This document shows, in pieces, positions 15,647 through 24,694 of a DNA stretch of 33,167 bases (the stretch's first letter is position 1; every line of letters begins with the position of its first letter). The stretch covers positions 362 through 33,528 of the forward strand of contig JAKATL010000032.1 of the NCBI GenBank assembly GCA_021827985.1, in the 5' to 3' direction. The notes beneath the pieces were generated by a model. That model was not told the origin of the DNA. It saw only the letters and a program-made list of their open reading frames with translations, and did no database searches. The translations under genes and the position numbers were made by a program. This DNA comes from a bacterium (GTDB lineage: Bacteria > Chloroflexota > Dormibacteria > Aeolococcales > Bog-877).

Positions 15647-16289
15647 GCGCGAGCCAGTCCAGGACCACCGCGGTGCGGTCGTCCCACTTGCGGCCCGCTG
15701 CCACCAGCGCCTCGGCGGCCATCTGGACAGAGGAGCGGGAGAGGGCCGCCGCCAACTCCTCCGGTCGGAGGATGTCCGGGGGGAAATCACCTGTAACCCC
15801 GTCGGTGACCAGTGCCATGCGGTCCCCGGCCTGCAGGTCCAGCCGTCCGCGCTGGCGGGTCAGCAGGCCTTCGGGTTCGGGAAACCCGAGGGCTGAGTCG
15901 AGCAGATTCCCCTCGCCCTGGTCCCGGCTCAGCTGCACCAGCTCCCGGCCGCGGAGACGGTAGAGGCGGGAGTCCCCGACCGAGATCCACCAGCCGGCCT
16001 CACCCACCAGCCAGAGGGCGGTCACGGTGGTCGCCCCGAGCTGGAGCCTGGCGATCTTCGAGCTCAAAACGGTCAGCGCCCGGGCCAGCCGCTCCAGCGG
16101 CTCCCCGGGAAGCCGGTGGCACAGCTGGGGCAGCTCCTGCGCGGCACACTCGGCGGCGCGTTCGCTGCCCTCCACCCCGCCGACGCCATCGAAGACGGCG
16201 AACAGCCCAAGCTCCGAGTCCACCAGGAACCGGTCCTGCCCGTGAATCCGGAGCTCAGAGGTGCCCACCGCGATCCTGGCGCCCGCCAC
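15555..16289 (-). CDS. PP2C-family Ser/Thr protein phosphatase
   Basis: 244 residues, GTG start. Metal-binding motifs of PPM/PP2C phosphatases are in order: QDRFLVDSELGLFAVFDGVGG (18-38), GATTVTALWLVGEAGWWISVGDSRLYRLR, VTDGVTGDF and KWDDRTAVVLD. There is no membrane or sensor domain, so it is a stand-alone cytoplasmic phosphatase reversing Ser/Thr kinase marks. The last ~28 residues are Pro/Arg/Ala-rich and lie antisense to the ATP-grasp gene. It is divergent from the DnaJ-like gene. Which kinase it opposes cannot be seen. Confidence 0.88.
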   Translation of the reverse strand: MAGARIAVGTSELRIHGQDRFLVDSELGLFAVFDGVGGVEGSERAAECAAQELPQLCHRLPGEPLERLARALTVLSSKIARLQLGATTVTALWLVGEAGWWISVGDSRLYRLRGRELVQLSRDQGEGNLLDSALGFPEPEGLLTRQRGRLDLQAGDRMALVTDGVTGDFPPDILRPEELAAALSRSSVQMAAEALVAAGRKWDDRTAVVLDWLAPTSARAPAPAPRAGPGRRPSDEAGDRRRPR

Positions 16290-16297
16290 CTGGGGCG

Positions 16298-16303
16298 ATC
16301 TTA
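16298..16303 (-). promoter_or_regulatory. Near-leaderless -10 of the PP2C gene
   Basis: TAAGAT on the minus strand ends 8 bases before the GTG at 16289. Confidence 0.4.
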
Positions 16304-16328
16304 CTTCAGGGAAGTGCGGAGCCGGTGG

Positions 16329-16357
16329 TTTCGCCGCGAGGCTGGAGGCGGTACCTT
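16329..16357 (+). promoter_or_regulatory. Leaderless promoter of the DnaJ-like gene
   Basis: TTTCGC (16329-16334), 17-base spacer, TACCTT (16352-16357), then 6 bases to GTG 16364. The sensor-kinase promoter at 22157-22185 has the same plan (ATTCGC, 17 bases, GCGGTAC..T context, 6 bases, GTG). Confidence 0.5.
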
Positions 16358-16363
16358 GGAACT

Positions 16364-17428
16364 GTGGAGTTCCGCGACTACTACACCACCCTGGGAGTGG
16401 CCCGCACCGCCACCGACAAGGAGATCCGCTCCGCCTACCGCAAGCTGGCCCGGGAGCTTCACCCCGATGTGAACAAGGACCCCCGGGCCACGGAGAGGTT
16501 CAAGCGGGTCAACGAGGCCTACGAGGTCCTCAAGGACCCGGAGAAGCGGGCCAAGTACGACCGGCTGGGTGCCGATTGGGAGCAGGTGGAGCGGGCCCAG
16601 GCGCGGCGACCGCAGCCACCCCCCTTCGAGCAGCCCCAGCACGGTGCCCGTTTCGGCGGGTTCAGCGACTTCTTCGAGACCTTCTTCGGCAACCGGGGTG
16701 CGGATTCGGGGCCGGACCCCCTGGTGGAGATCGAGCTCGAGCGGCTGCGCCGGGAGCAGAACGCTCCCCGGCGCGGTCAGGACTCCGAGCACCGGGTGGA
16801 GGTCACCCTGCGAGAGGCGGCCACCGGGAGCGACCGGACCATGCAGCTCTCCATCGACGAGGAATGCCCCACCTGCCACGGAACCGGCCACGTGGCCGAC
16901 CAGGCGGCCGGAGGCGGGACGGCGGTCAAGGTGGAGGTGAAGACCTGCCCCACCTGCCTGGGGACGGGCCGCCAGACCAGGCGGCGCAGCCTCAAGGTGA
17001 CGATCCCCCGGGGCGTCACCGAGGGCTCTCGGGTACGGGTGAGCGGCGAGGGCCGGGCCGGCCCCCACGGCGGGGCCCGAGGCGACCTCTACCTCCGGGT
17101 CCACCTGGAACTGGACCCGGGTACCGAGGTTCGCGGCCGTGACGTGTACACCGACCTCCCGGTGCGGGATTACCGCGCGGCGCTCGGAGGACGCGTCGCC
17201 ACCCGCGATCCGGCGGGAGGCGGGTTGGAGGTGACGATCCCCCCGGGGACCGCCAGCGGCCGCACGCTACGGGTCCCAGGCAAGGGCATCCCCTCCCTGC
17301 AATCGGGGGGAACCGCCGGTGACCTGTACCTGCGGGTGCGGGTCAGCCCCTCCACGCGCACCCCGATGCCCGAGGCCGAGCGGGACGCCTACCGCCGCTT
17401 GGAGCAGGCGGACTCCGGGGGCGGCTGA
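16364..17428 (+). CDS. DnaJ-family Hsp40 with a reduced zinc centre
   Basis: 354 residues. J domain at 1-68 with the HPD tripeptide at 33-35 that stimulates DnaK. A Gly/Phe-containing linker (~92-112, FGGFSDFFETFFGN) follows, then the client-binding C-terminal domains (VEVTLREAATGSDRTMQL; LKVTIPRGVTEGSRVRV; LEVTIPPGTASGRTLRVPGKG). Between the strands only two CxxCxGxG motifs occur (168-175 and 195-202), where classical DnaJ has four, so only one zinc site can form. The start is the GTG 6 bases after a -10; no Shine-Dalgarno is needed. There is no dnaK or grpE beside it, so it is probably a secondary co-chaperone. Confidence 0.88.
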   Translation: MEFRDYYTTLGVARTATDKEIRSAYRKLARELHPDVNKDPRATERFKRVNEAYEVLKDPEKRAKYDRLGADWEQVERAQARRPQPPPFEQPQHGARFGGFSDFFETFFGNRGADSGPDPLVEIELERLRREQNAPRRGQDSEHRVEVTLREAATGSDRTMQLSIDEECPTCHGTGHVADQAAGGGTAVKVEVKTCPTCLGTGRQTRRRSLKVTIPRGVTEGSRVRVSGEGRAGPHGGARGDLYLRVHLELDPGTEVRGRDVYTDLPVRDYRAALGGRVATRDPAGGGLEVTIPPGTASGRTLRVPGKGIPSLQSGGTAGDLYLRVRVSPSTRTPMPEAERDAYRRLEQADSGGG

Positions 17429-17452
17429 GCTGAGAGCGCGGCGACAACTGCC

Positions 17453-18711
17453 ATGAGGTTGCTCCTGGCCGTCCACCCGACGGCCGGGACACGTCGACCC
17501 GCTGCTTCCCTTCGGCGCCGCAGCCCGGGCGGACGGCCACGAACCACTGCTGGTGATCACCAAGTCCACCGGCACCCGGGCGGGGGCGGCGGGGATCGCC
17601 GTAAGCCTCGGTGATGGTCCCCCGCCGGACGCGATCGGCGCGATCTGGGCGGAGTTCGCCTCTGCCACACCCCGCCGGCGCGGGCGCCTGGTGGACAGCC
17701 GGCCCTTCCCGGGACCGCAGGTGGCGGCGCTTCCGCCGGCTATGGAGCAGGCCGTCCGGTCCTGGCGGCCCCACCTCATCCTCCGCGAGCCCTGCGAGTA
17801 CGCGTCGGCGGTGGTGGCGCTGAACTCGGGAGTGACCCAGGCCACGGTGGCGATCTCCCAGGGACGGGTGGAGGCGAGTGCCCTGAGGCTGGCCGGCCCT
17901 ACCCTGGACCGGCGCCGAGCGGGAACCGCCGCAGCCCTGACGCAGGCCCCCTACCTGTCCAGGTTCCCCAGCTCCCTCGACCGCGACCACGTCCCGGACA
18001 CCCGGCGCTACCGGATTGCGGAGGATGGCAGGCGCCCCTTGCCGAGCTGGTGGGGGAACGACACACGGCCTCTCATTTACCTGACGCTGGGCACCGTGGC
18101 CCCAAGGGTCACGCCCCAGGCGGTGCCCACCTTCGAGGCGATGGCCAAGGCCGTCTCGCAGCTTCCGGTCCGGGGACTCCTAACGGTTGCCGACGGGCCG
18201 TACCGCCTGCCGGACGTCACCACCTCCAACCTTCAACCTTCACGTGGAAGCGTTCGTCCCCCAGGAGGCGGTGATGCACGCAGCGGCGGCGGTGGTGTGT
18301 CATGGCGGGTCCGGAACTGTCCTGGGAGCCCTCGGTGCCGGCGTCCCCCTCATCGTGCTTCCGATGATGGCCGACCAGCGGGCGAACGGGACGATGGTGG
18401 CGAGAGCGGGTGCTGGTCTGGTGCTGGAGCCGCCCGAATCGGCTGCGGAGGTGCCGAGCAAAGCTGCGTCGATACGTTCAGTGGTGGAGCGGTTGCTTCG
18501 CGAGCCGGCGTTCCGGGTCGCGGCTCAAAGGATCGCCTCAGAGATGCGCCGGACGCTGCCCCCCGAGGTCCAGGTCCGGACCTTGCTCGCCGTTCCCGGC
18601 GACGGGTTGCCTGGCCCATTTAGACGGACAACTTCGAACGCACCGGCCAGAAGGTCCGGGCGTCGGCAGACCAATGGCGACATTGGCGACGCCAGGAGCC
18701 GCGCTCGCTGA
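17453..18711 (+). pseudogene. Frameshifted MGT/UGT-type glycosyltransferase
   Basis: A GT-B macrolide-glycosyltransferase-like gene split over three frames. Frame 1 (ATG 17453) reads MRLLLAVHPTAG; an extra A near 17489 shifts to the next frame, which then reads HVDPLLPFGAAARADGHE and LLVITKS exactly as the family expects. The second frame runs to about 18233, where a tandem 7-base duplication (CAACCTT at 18227-18233 and 18234-18240) shifts into the third. That gives HVEAFVPQEAVMHAAAAVVCHGGSGTVLGALGAGVPLIVLP..ADQRANG, the nucleotide-sugar-binding motif. Removing both insertions restores one frame. Otherwise well preserved, so inactivation looks recent (or an assembly error). It formerly transferred a sugar from a nucleotide donor. 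Confidence 0.85.
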
Positions 18712-18713
18712 CG

Positions 18714-21209
18714 TTACTCGACGCCGATGGCTCCGAGGACATCGAGCCGGGCCGCGCGGCGGGCGGGCCAGCTAGCCGCGGCCAGCCCAAGGAGGATCGC
18801 GATCACGAGGAAGACCACCAAGCTCTCGTAGGGGACGACAACCGCCGTCGCCGCCTGCTGCCGGCTCAGGGCCACCGTGAAGGCGGCCCCAAGGCCGGTC
18901 CCGACCACCACCCCGGCGATGGCTCCGAATAGCGCAACGATGACCGCCTCGGCGCGGACCATCACCCGCACCTGCCGGCGCTGCATGCCCACCGCGCGGA
19001 GCAGGCCGAGCTCGCGGACGCGCTCGAAGACCGAGAGGAGCAGGGTGTTGGCGACCCCAATGAAGGCGATGATCACCGCCAGCGCCAGCAGGACATAGAC
19101 CAAACCGAGAGCCTGGTCAACCGCGGCTGTCTGTGCTGCCTCGAACTGCCCCCTCGTCTGGACTGTTAGGTTGGGGTTGGAGGCGACCGCCCGGTTGACC
19201 TCCTCATCGACGATTCCCGCGTAGCCACGATCGGCACTGACCAGAACGGCACCGGGCAGCTGACCCGGGAAGTGGGTTTGGAAGAATCGATCGCCCACCA
19301 GGTACCCGCCGATGAGGGCGTTGGGTTGGAAGATCCCCCCTACCCTGATGGTCGCGTGCTCGGCCTCGGGGAAGGAGACCGAGACTAAAGAGCCGACCCG
19401 CAGATGCTGGGTCCGTGCCGTAGTTGCATCGACGAGCAGCTCGCCCCGGCTGAGCGCTGGAACCGCTGCGCCAGCGACGATCCTGAGAATCACATTGGCG
19501 GCAAGGTCCGAAGTGCAGATTCCCTTGAGGGCCACGGTCGAGCCCCTAACCTCGAAGTCGGCCCCGTACGCGAGGCAGCTGCTGCTGACGTGCGGCAGCG
19601 CGGAGACCTCCCGCGCCACTCCCGGGCCCAAGGTGCCGCTGGAGCTGGAGACGATCAGGTCCGCCCGGATCGCATTGTCGACGCTGCTGGTGGCAGCCTG
19701 AGCCAGCGACGCCCCGATCACGCTCACTGCAGAGACTAGGGCAAGCCCCACAAAAAGGGCCGAGGCGCTGTGGGCCGTGCGGCGCGGGCTGCGCATGGCA
19801 TTGACCTGTCCCAGGTGGCCCGAGATTCCGAGGAGCCTGCTCAGTGGTGTTCCGATCGCGCTTGAGAACGGTCGAGCCACACCCGGCGCCAGCATGGCAC
19901 CCCCAACGGAGATCCCTAGGGCGCCGACTCCGACCGTGGCCAGGGAGGCGTGACCCAGCCCGAGCCCCAAAGTCCCGAGGCCGAGCACGGCTAAAACTCC
20001 ACCGGGCAGGATCCGACGCTTCGAGCCGGACTCGGGCTCCTCGGTCTGGGCACTCAGCGCCGCTACAGCAGGAATCCGCACCGCCCGCCAGGCGGGCCCG
20101 ACGGCTGCGACGAGCGTGGCAATGACCCCCACCCCGAGGCCGGCGGCGGCAGTTGCTGGTTCGAACACCAGCGGCCCGGAGGGCAAGGGCACGCCGAGCG
20201 CGTTGAGCAGCGCTTCGAGGCCGAGGGCCGCCAGCACCCCCAGGCCCAGCCCGACTAGTGACGCCACCGTCGCGACCAATAGAGCCTCTAGCAGCACCGA
20301 TCCCAGGAGTTGGCCGCGCCCAGCGCCGACCACTCGCAGCAGTGCCAGCTCACGCGTCCGCTGGCCGACGATGATCGAGAAGGTGTTGAAGATGGTGAAC
20401 GCCCCGACGACCAGCGCGATCAATCCGAAGACCAGAAGGACTGTGGTCAGTGGGGCCACCGACTGGGCGGCGCTGCTGGCCTGCTGCTCGGCGACGGTCC
20501 GGCCACTCACCACCTGAATCCCCGTCGGTAGAAGCCGCGCGATGTCCTGGCGCACCAGCTGTTTGTTCACCCCTGGCCTGGTGAGGACGTCGATCGTGTA
20601 GAGCTGCCCCACCGCTCCGAACAGCTTCTGGGCCGTGGGCAGGCTGAATGAGGCGAAAGTGGCTCCGGGCACATCGCCTGCGCCCACAAAACCGGCGATG
20701 CCACTGATCCTGAAGGTCTCTTCACCCCCAGGCAGCAGGACCCTCACCGGGTCTCCGACCGCGAAGTGGTACCTCTTAGCCGTCGCCTGGTCCATGACGA
20801 CGTCGTGGGGATTGGTCGGCGCACCGCCGGCCACCAGCTGGTGGGCAGAGAGCGCCGGGGCCGGAACCCAGGCCAGCCCCTCCGCGGGCTCGATCCCCGT
20901 GCTGATCGGATTGCCGTCGTGGGCCACGAACCGCGCATACCCGCTCACCCCGCCGGCGGCGTAAGCCACACCGGGGACGGCGCGCACCCTGCCCAGCACT
21001 GACTCAGGAATCTTGAGGACCCCTGGGGCCTGAACCTGGAAGTCAACGCGCTGATATACGCTCCCGAACAACGAGGAGAGGGTGCTGTTCAGGGTGTCCG
21101 TGATTACCAGGGTGCCGGTGATGAAGGTGACGCCCAAGACAATGGAGACGGCGGTAAGCGCCAGACGGAGCTTGCGCGCGAGGAGCCCCTTGACTGTGAC
21201 TCGCCACAC
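18714..21209 (-). CDS. FtsX/MacB-type ABC transporter permease
   Basis: 831 residues; GTG start one base after the ATPase stop, so translationally coupled. N-terminal TM (LALTAVSIVLGVTFITGTLVI), a large extracellular MacB-like domain, three TMs (~270-400, VFGLIALVVGAFTIFNTFSIIVGQRTRELALLRVVGA), then the whole unit again with TMs at the C terminus (LLALAVIIAFIGVANTLLLSVFERVRELGLLRAVGM). This is the duplicated FtsX arrangement of LolC/E- and BceB-like actinobacterial exporters. These act by mechanotransmission, moving lipids, peptides or antibiotics at the membrane rather than pumping through a pore. Neighbouring two-component genes suggest a stress- or antibiotic-responsive system. Confidence 0.9.
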   Translation of the reverse strand: MWRVTVKGLLARKLRLALTAVSIVLGVTFITGTLVITDTLNSTLSSLFGSVYQRVDFQVQAPGVLKIPESVLGRVRAVPGVAYAAGGVSGYARFVAHDGNPISTGIEPAEGLAWVPAPALSAHQLVAGGAPTNPHDVVMDQATAKRYHFAVGDPVRVLLPGGEETFRISGIAGFVGAGDVPGATFASFSLPTAQKLFGAVGQLYTIDVLTRPGVNKQLVRQDIARLLPTGIQVVSGRTVAEQQASSAAQSVAPLTTVLLVFGLIALVVGAFTIFNTFSIIVGQRTRELALLRVVGAGRGQLLGSVLLEALLVATVASLVGLGLGVLAALGLEALLNALGVPLPSGPLVFEPATAAAGLGVGVIATLVAAVGPAWRAVRIPAVAALSAQTEEPESGSKRRILPGGVLAVLGLGTLGLGLGHASLATVGVGALGISVGGAMLAPGVARPFSSAIGTPLSRLLGISGHLGQVNAMRSPRRTAHSASALFVGLALVSAVSVIGASLAQAATSSVDNAIRADLIVSSSSGTLGPGVAREVSALPHVSSSCLAYGADFEVRGSTVALKGICTSDLAANVILRIVAGAAVPALSRGELLVDATTARTQHLRVGSLVSVSFPEAEHATIRVGGIFQPNALIGGYLVGDRFFQTHFPGQLPGAVLVSADRGYAGIVDEEVNRAVASNPNLTVQTRGQFEAAQTAAVDQALGLVYVLLALAVIIAFIGVANTLLLSVFERVRELGLLRAVGMQRRQVRVMVRAEAVIVALFGAIAGVVVGTGLGAAFTVALSRQQAATAVVVPYESLVVFLVIAILLGLAAASWPARRAARLDVLGAIGVE

Positions 21210-21210
21210 G

Positions 21211-22002
21211 TCAGTGCCGCAACTCCCTCATCTGCGCCAGCACCGAGCCGGCGGTGGGACTGGCCAGCTCCGCCACCAACCGACCATCAGCCATGAAGAC
21301 GACGCGATCGGCGAACGTGGCCGCCAACGAATCATGGGTCACCATGACCACCGTCTGGCCAAGCTCCGAGACAGACAGGCGCAGAAACGCCAGTGTCTCG
21401 GCCGAGGCGTTGGAGTCAAGGTTACCGGTGGGCTCGTCGGCAAAGACCAGCCCAGGTCGGCTGAGCAGAGCCCGAGCGCACGCGGTTCGTTGCTGCTGGC
21501 CCCCCGAGAGCTCAGAGGGTCGCTGCGACAGCCAATCGGCAATCCCCAGCTCGCCGACCAGGTACTCGAACCAGTCCCGATCCACCCGGCGCCGTGCGAG
21601 ATCCATCGGGAGGGTGATGTTTTCGGCGGCCGTGAGCGTGGGGACCAGGTTGAACGCCTGGAACACGAAGCCGATGCGGTCCCGCCGCAATTGGGTAAGC
21701 CCCCGGTCGTCCAGCTTGGCCAGGTCCTGCTCACCGACGTAGGTCCGTCCCGAGTTCGGGGCGTCGAGGCCGGCCATGCAGTGCATCAGGGTGGACTTGC
21801 CTGATCCCGATGGCCCCATGACCGCAGTGAAACGCGCGGCCTCAAAGGAGACTGTCACGCCAGCCAGAGCAGCCACCTCGGCTGCGCCCTTGCCATAAGT
21901 CTTGACCAGGTCGATTGAGTGGGCGGCCGCACCGCCGCTAGCCGGAGGGCCCAATGGCCCCGAGCTACCGGTGGTACTCAAGTCGACGATTCCATCTGCC
22001 AC
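21211..22002 (-). CDS. LolD/MacB-type ABC transporter ATPase
   Basis: 263 residues. GPSGSGKST (Walker A), QLRRDRIGFVFQAFNLVPTLTAAENITLPM (Q loop), LSGGQQQR (signature), LVFADEPTGNLDS (Walker B) and VMVTHD (switch His) are all intact. The first ~30 residues (GTG start at 22002) are a Ser/Gly/Pro-rich extension; GGAGG lies 12 bases before the GTG, so a later start is possible, but IDLVKTYGKGAAEVAAL is the usual beginning of the domain. Drives the downstream permease. Confidence 0.93.
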   Translation of the reverse strand: MADGIVDLSTTGSSGPLGPPASGGAAAHSIDLVKTYGKGAAEVAALAGVTVSFEAARFTAVMGPSGSGKSTLMHCMAGLDAPNSGRTYVGEQDLAKLDDRGLTQLRRDRIGFVFQAFNLVPTLTAAENITLPMDLARRRVDRDWFEYLVGELGIADWLSQRPSELSGGQQQRTACARALLSRPGLVFADEPTGNLDSNASAETLAFLRLSVSELGQTVVMVTHDSLAATFADRVVFMADGRLVAELASPTAGSVLAQMRELRH

Positions 22003-22096
22003 GAAAGCGGAGCCTCCTCGGTCCGGGTGGTCCCTGTCCGGACGGTGCCCGCGTCACGGATGGACCGAAGCTACGGGATCAGTGGGCCCAGAGACG

Positions 22097-22124
22097 TCAA
22101 CCCCGGAGGTTGATTTCAGGTTGA
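22097..22124. promoter_or_regulatory. 11-bp-periodic operator between ABC and two-component genes
   Basis: TCAACC at 22097-22102, GGTTGA at 22108-22113 and GGTTGA again at 22119-22124: one inverted and one direct repeat, each separated by 5 bases, one helical turn apart. It sits between the divergent transporter and kinase genes, a likely binding place for the neighbouring NarL-type regulator. Confidence 0.5.
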
Positions 22125-22156
22125 GAACCGTGGACCCGTCTCCACCCGGGTGGTTG

Positions 22157-22185
22157 ATTCGCAAGCGCACGCCCGGCGGTACAGT
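22157..22185 (+). promoter_or_regulatory. Leaderless promoter of the sensor kinase
   Basis: ATTCGC (22157-22162), 17 bases, TACAGT (22180-22185), 6 bases, then GTG 22192. This placement decides the kinase start: in-frame starts further upstream (e.g. 22150) would precede the transcript. Confidence 0.5.
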
Positions 22186-22191
22186 GGGCGC

Positions 22192-23448
22192 GTGAATGCG
22201 GCCCGCATCCTCCTCGGTCAGATGCCCCACTCCGTCAGGGTCGACGCCCGGGTGCGGCGGGTGAGTTGGGGAGCGATCAGAGCAGCGGTCTTCTTATTGG
22301 TGTTGCCGGTCACCATCACCCAGGTGCTCCTTCTCCAGCAGCCGGGAGGCCACTCCACTCTGCTGGCCGCGCTGTTGGTGGTGACCAGCCTGGCCTGGGT
22401 GGCCTGGTCTTGGGAGAGGCCTTGGCGGACGCCCACTGCCAACGTCGGTACATGGCCGCTGGCTCTGATGCTGACGATCGCTCTCGTCAGTGGGATGGCG
22501 ACCATGGTCGACGGCCCCGGATGGTCCGCCAACTTCGCCGGGCCGGCACTGGTCGCCGCGGGGGCCTCTCTGGACCGGAAGGCTGTCTTCAGCGTTCCCT
22601 TGTTGGGCGGGATCGGGGTGCTGGCGGGCGGACTGATCTACGGTGGCTCCGCATTCGGGATGTTCGGGCAACTGCCGACAGCTGTCTACATCGTCTTCTA
22701 TGCAGCGCTGTTCGTCGTCGTGACGCTGGCTGGAGTCGCGCTCGGACTTCGCCGTCAGCAGCTGGAGCAAGCCCATCTACTACTCCTCCAGCAGGAGCAG
22801 GCCACCGCCGGCCGGGAGCGAGCCGCCGCATTGGCCGAGCGGACCAGGATCGCACGTGAGATCCACGATGTTCTGGCGCACTCCCTGGCGGACCTTTCGA
22901 TTCAGCTGGAGGTGGCCGACGCCCTCCTCTCTGACAGCTCCGACCAATCAGGGGCGTTGGCGCGTGTGCGTCACGCTCACCGCTTGGCCGGGGAGGGGCT
23001 GGAGGAGACCCGCAGGGCGATCCGGGCGTTGCGCAGCGACGCTCCTCCCCTTCCCGAGGCACTGGCAGCGATGGTGGGCGCCTACCGATTGGGCGGAGGG
23101 GACGCCAGCTTCGACCTTGACGGGGCTCCTCGTCCGCTGACAGTGACCGCCGGACTGGCGCTGATCCGGACTGCCCAGGAGGCGCTGGCCAACGCTCGCA
23201 AGCACGCCCCGGGGACGCATGTGGAGCTGAGCCTTTGCTATGAGCCTGAGCGAGTGCTGCTTACTGTGAGCGACGGCGACGGAGCGGCCGCGGGACGCGA
23301 GTCCGTGCCGGAGCCGCTGGGGCCCCGCACCGCGGGCGGAGGTTACGGCCTGTGCGGCATGCGCGAGCGCCTGCGACTGGCAGGAGGCTCCCTGATGGCG
23401 GGACCGATCGCCGACGGGTGGACGGTGCACGCAGAAGTTCCTGAATGA
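22192..23448 (+). CDS. NarL/DesK-type sensor histidine kinase
   Basis: 418 residues from GTG 22192. About five membrane segments (~30-190; for example IRAAVFLLVLPVTITQVLLL and AVYIVFYAALFVVVTLAGVAL) without a large extracellular loop imply sensing in or at the membrane. A coiled linker rich in Gln/Glu leads to the HisKA_3 helix RTRIAREIHDVLAHSLADLS with the phospho-accepting His225. The ATPase domain shows LIRTAQEALANARKHAPG (N box), SDGDG and GGGYGLCGMRERL (G box). The stop overlaps the regulator's ATG (ATGA), giving coupled translation. It probably senses membrane stress or an antimicrobial linked to the divergent ABC transporter. Confidence 0.9.
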   Translation: MNAARILLGQMPHSVRVDARVRRVSWGAIRAAVFLLVLPVTITQVLLLQQPGGHSTLLAALLVVTSLAWVAWSWERPWRTPTANVGTWPLALMLTIALVSGMATMVDGPGWSANFAGPALVAAGASLDRKAVFSVPLLGGIGVLAGGLIYGGSAFGMFGQLPTAVYIVFYAALFVVVTLAGVALGLRRQQLEQAHLLLLQQEQATAGRERAAALAERTRIAREIHDVLAHSLADLSIQLEVADALLSDSSDQSGALARVRHAHRLAGEGLEETRRAIRALRSDAPPLPEALAAMVGAYRLGGGDASFDLDGAPRPLTVTAGLALIRTAQEALANARKHAPGTHVELSLCYEPERVLLTVSDGDGAAAGRESVPEPLGPRTAGGGYGLCGMRERLRLAGGSLMAGPIADGWTVHAEVPE

Positions 23449-24146
23449 TCAACCAGCCGCTGAGAGTCGTAGTGGTCGACGACCAGGCGAGCGTCCGGGA
23501 CGGTCTCGTGGCCCTGCTGTCGACACTGCCCAGCTTGGACGTGGTTGGGAATGCGGGCGATGGAGAGATGGCGGTCTCAGTGGTGGCACGAGAGCTTCCC
23601 GACGCGGTCCTGATGGACCTGCGCATGCCGGGTGTGGATGGCGTAGAGGCCACGCGCAGGCTCACAACGTCCCACCCACAGGTCGCAGTGGTGGTACTCA
23701 CCACCTTCGTCGACGATGAGTCTGTCCTGGCGGCTCTGGAGGCCGGGGCCCGGGGCTTCCTCACCAAGAACGCCACCCGCGCCGACATTGCCCGGGCCCT
23801 GGAGGCAGCGGTGGCCAACCAGGTGACAATCGACGGAGAAATACAGCGCCACATCCTCTCGGCGGTGCAGCGGATGAATCAGCCTCACGAGATCGAGCTG
23901 TGGCCCGACGGACTCACGAAGCGGGAGGGCGAGATCCTCAGCCTGATCGCATCCGGACTCACCAACCCTGAGATCGCCAGCCGGCTCTTCATCGGCGGGG
24001 CGACGGTCAAGACCCACATCAACCGCATCTTTTCCAAGATTGGAGTTGCCGATCGCGACGGTGCCATCGACTATGTCCATCGCCTGCGGGCCGAGCCCCA
24101 CACCGTCGGGGACCGATCTCTCCGGTCTCGACCCGGAAGCCGATAA
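23445..24146 (+). CDS. NarL/LuxR-family response regulator
   Basis: 233 residues. Receiver domain: acidic pair Asp12-Asp13, phosphorylation site Asp58 in VLMDLRMPG, Thr in VVLTT, Lys108 in FLTKNA. A ~25-residue linker leads to the LuxR-type HTH LTKREGEILSLIASGLTNPEIASRLFIGGATVKTHINRIF (157-196). The last 20 residues (Arg/Ser-rich) are extra. It is the partner of the overlapping kinase and the likely binder of the repeats at 22097-22124, thereby controlling the ABC genes and perhaps itself. Confidence 0.93.
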   Translation: MINQPLRVVVVDDQASVRDGLVALLSTLPSLDVVGNAGDGEMAVSVVARELPDAVLMDLRMPGVDGVEATRRLTTSHPQVAVVVLTTFVDDESVLAALEAGARGFLTKNATRADIARALEAAVANQVTIDGEIQRHILSAVQRMNQPHEIELWPDGLTKREGEILSLIASGLTNPEIASRLFIGGATVKTHINRIFSKIGVADRDGAIDYVHRLRAEPHTVGDRSLRSRPGSR

Positions 24147-24160
24147 GGCTCTGGGATTGC

Positions 24161-24181
24161 CCCGGCAGGAAGCCAGCCGGG
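24161..24181 (+). terminator. Weak hairpin after the two-component operon
   Basis: CCCGGC (24161-24166) and GCCGGG (24176-24181) with a 9-base loop, 15 bases after the regulator stop; no T tract follows, so a Rho-independent terminator is uncertain. Confidence 0.3.
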
Positions 24182-24260
24182 TGTGAGGGCTTCCTAAGCG
24201 GCAGCGAGGTTCAGGGCGTCCTCCGTGAGGGGCGGGAAGCAAACGCCGGTGCAGATCGCC

Positions 24261-24694
24261 GAGGAAGCTACGGACGGCGCGTCATGGCAGGAGCACTGGC
24301 AGCGCCGCCGGACCGACATCGAGGAGCGGTCAAGGATCTGAAGTTGGGCTGGGGCCTGACCCACTTCCCCCTGCGGCGCCGCCGCGCCAACTATGCGCGG
24401 CAAACCGCACCTGTGATCGCCTCCAACCTGACCGCCATGCTCTCCGCCGCCAACGTGGCCCGGGAGCGCCACGAAGATGGGGCCATCGCCGACGCCGAGC
24501 TCCCCGCAGAGCATCTCGCCAAAGCGGGGCGGGTCCACAACACCGCGGTACTGCGGCGCTGGCTGTTCACGGTCCCCGCTCGCCTGGTGCGGAGCGGTCG
24601 CCGACTCTGTTTGCGACTGGCCCAAGGCATGTTCCACAAGCGGGAGTTCTGGGCCTTACACCACTATCTTCTGCGCTTGGCTCCCCCCGGATAG
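24261..24694 (+). pseudogene. IS1380-type transposase C-terminal debris
   Basis: From 24261 one frame reads SWQEHWQRRRTDIEER; a one-base loss near 24326 moves to the frame KDLKLGWGLTHFPLRRRRANYARQTAPVIASNLTAML. This continues to the typical C terminus TAVLRRWLFTVPARLVRSGRRLCLRLAQG. This is the end of an IS1380-like DDE transposase (final Glu region IEER..KDLK, then the R(W)..TVPAR..R..R...LRL tail). The N-terminal two-thirds and any inverted repeats are missing. Non-functional. Confidence 0.65.

Noticed and set aside
24194..24300. Minus-strand string ...ICTGVCFPPLTEDAL resembling an ArsR-family N terminus
   Set aside because: It stops before any HTH and is antisense to transposase debris; too short to support.
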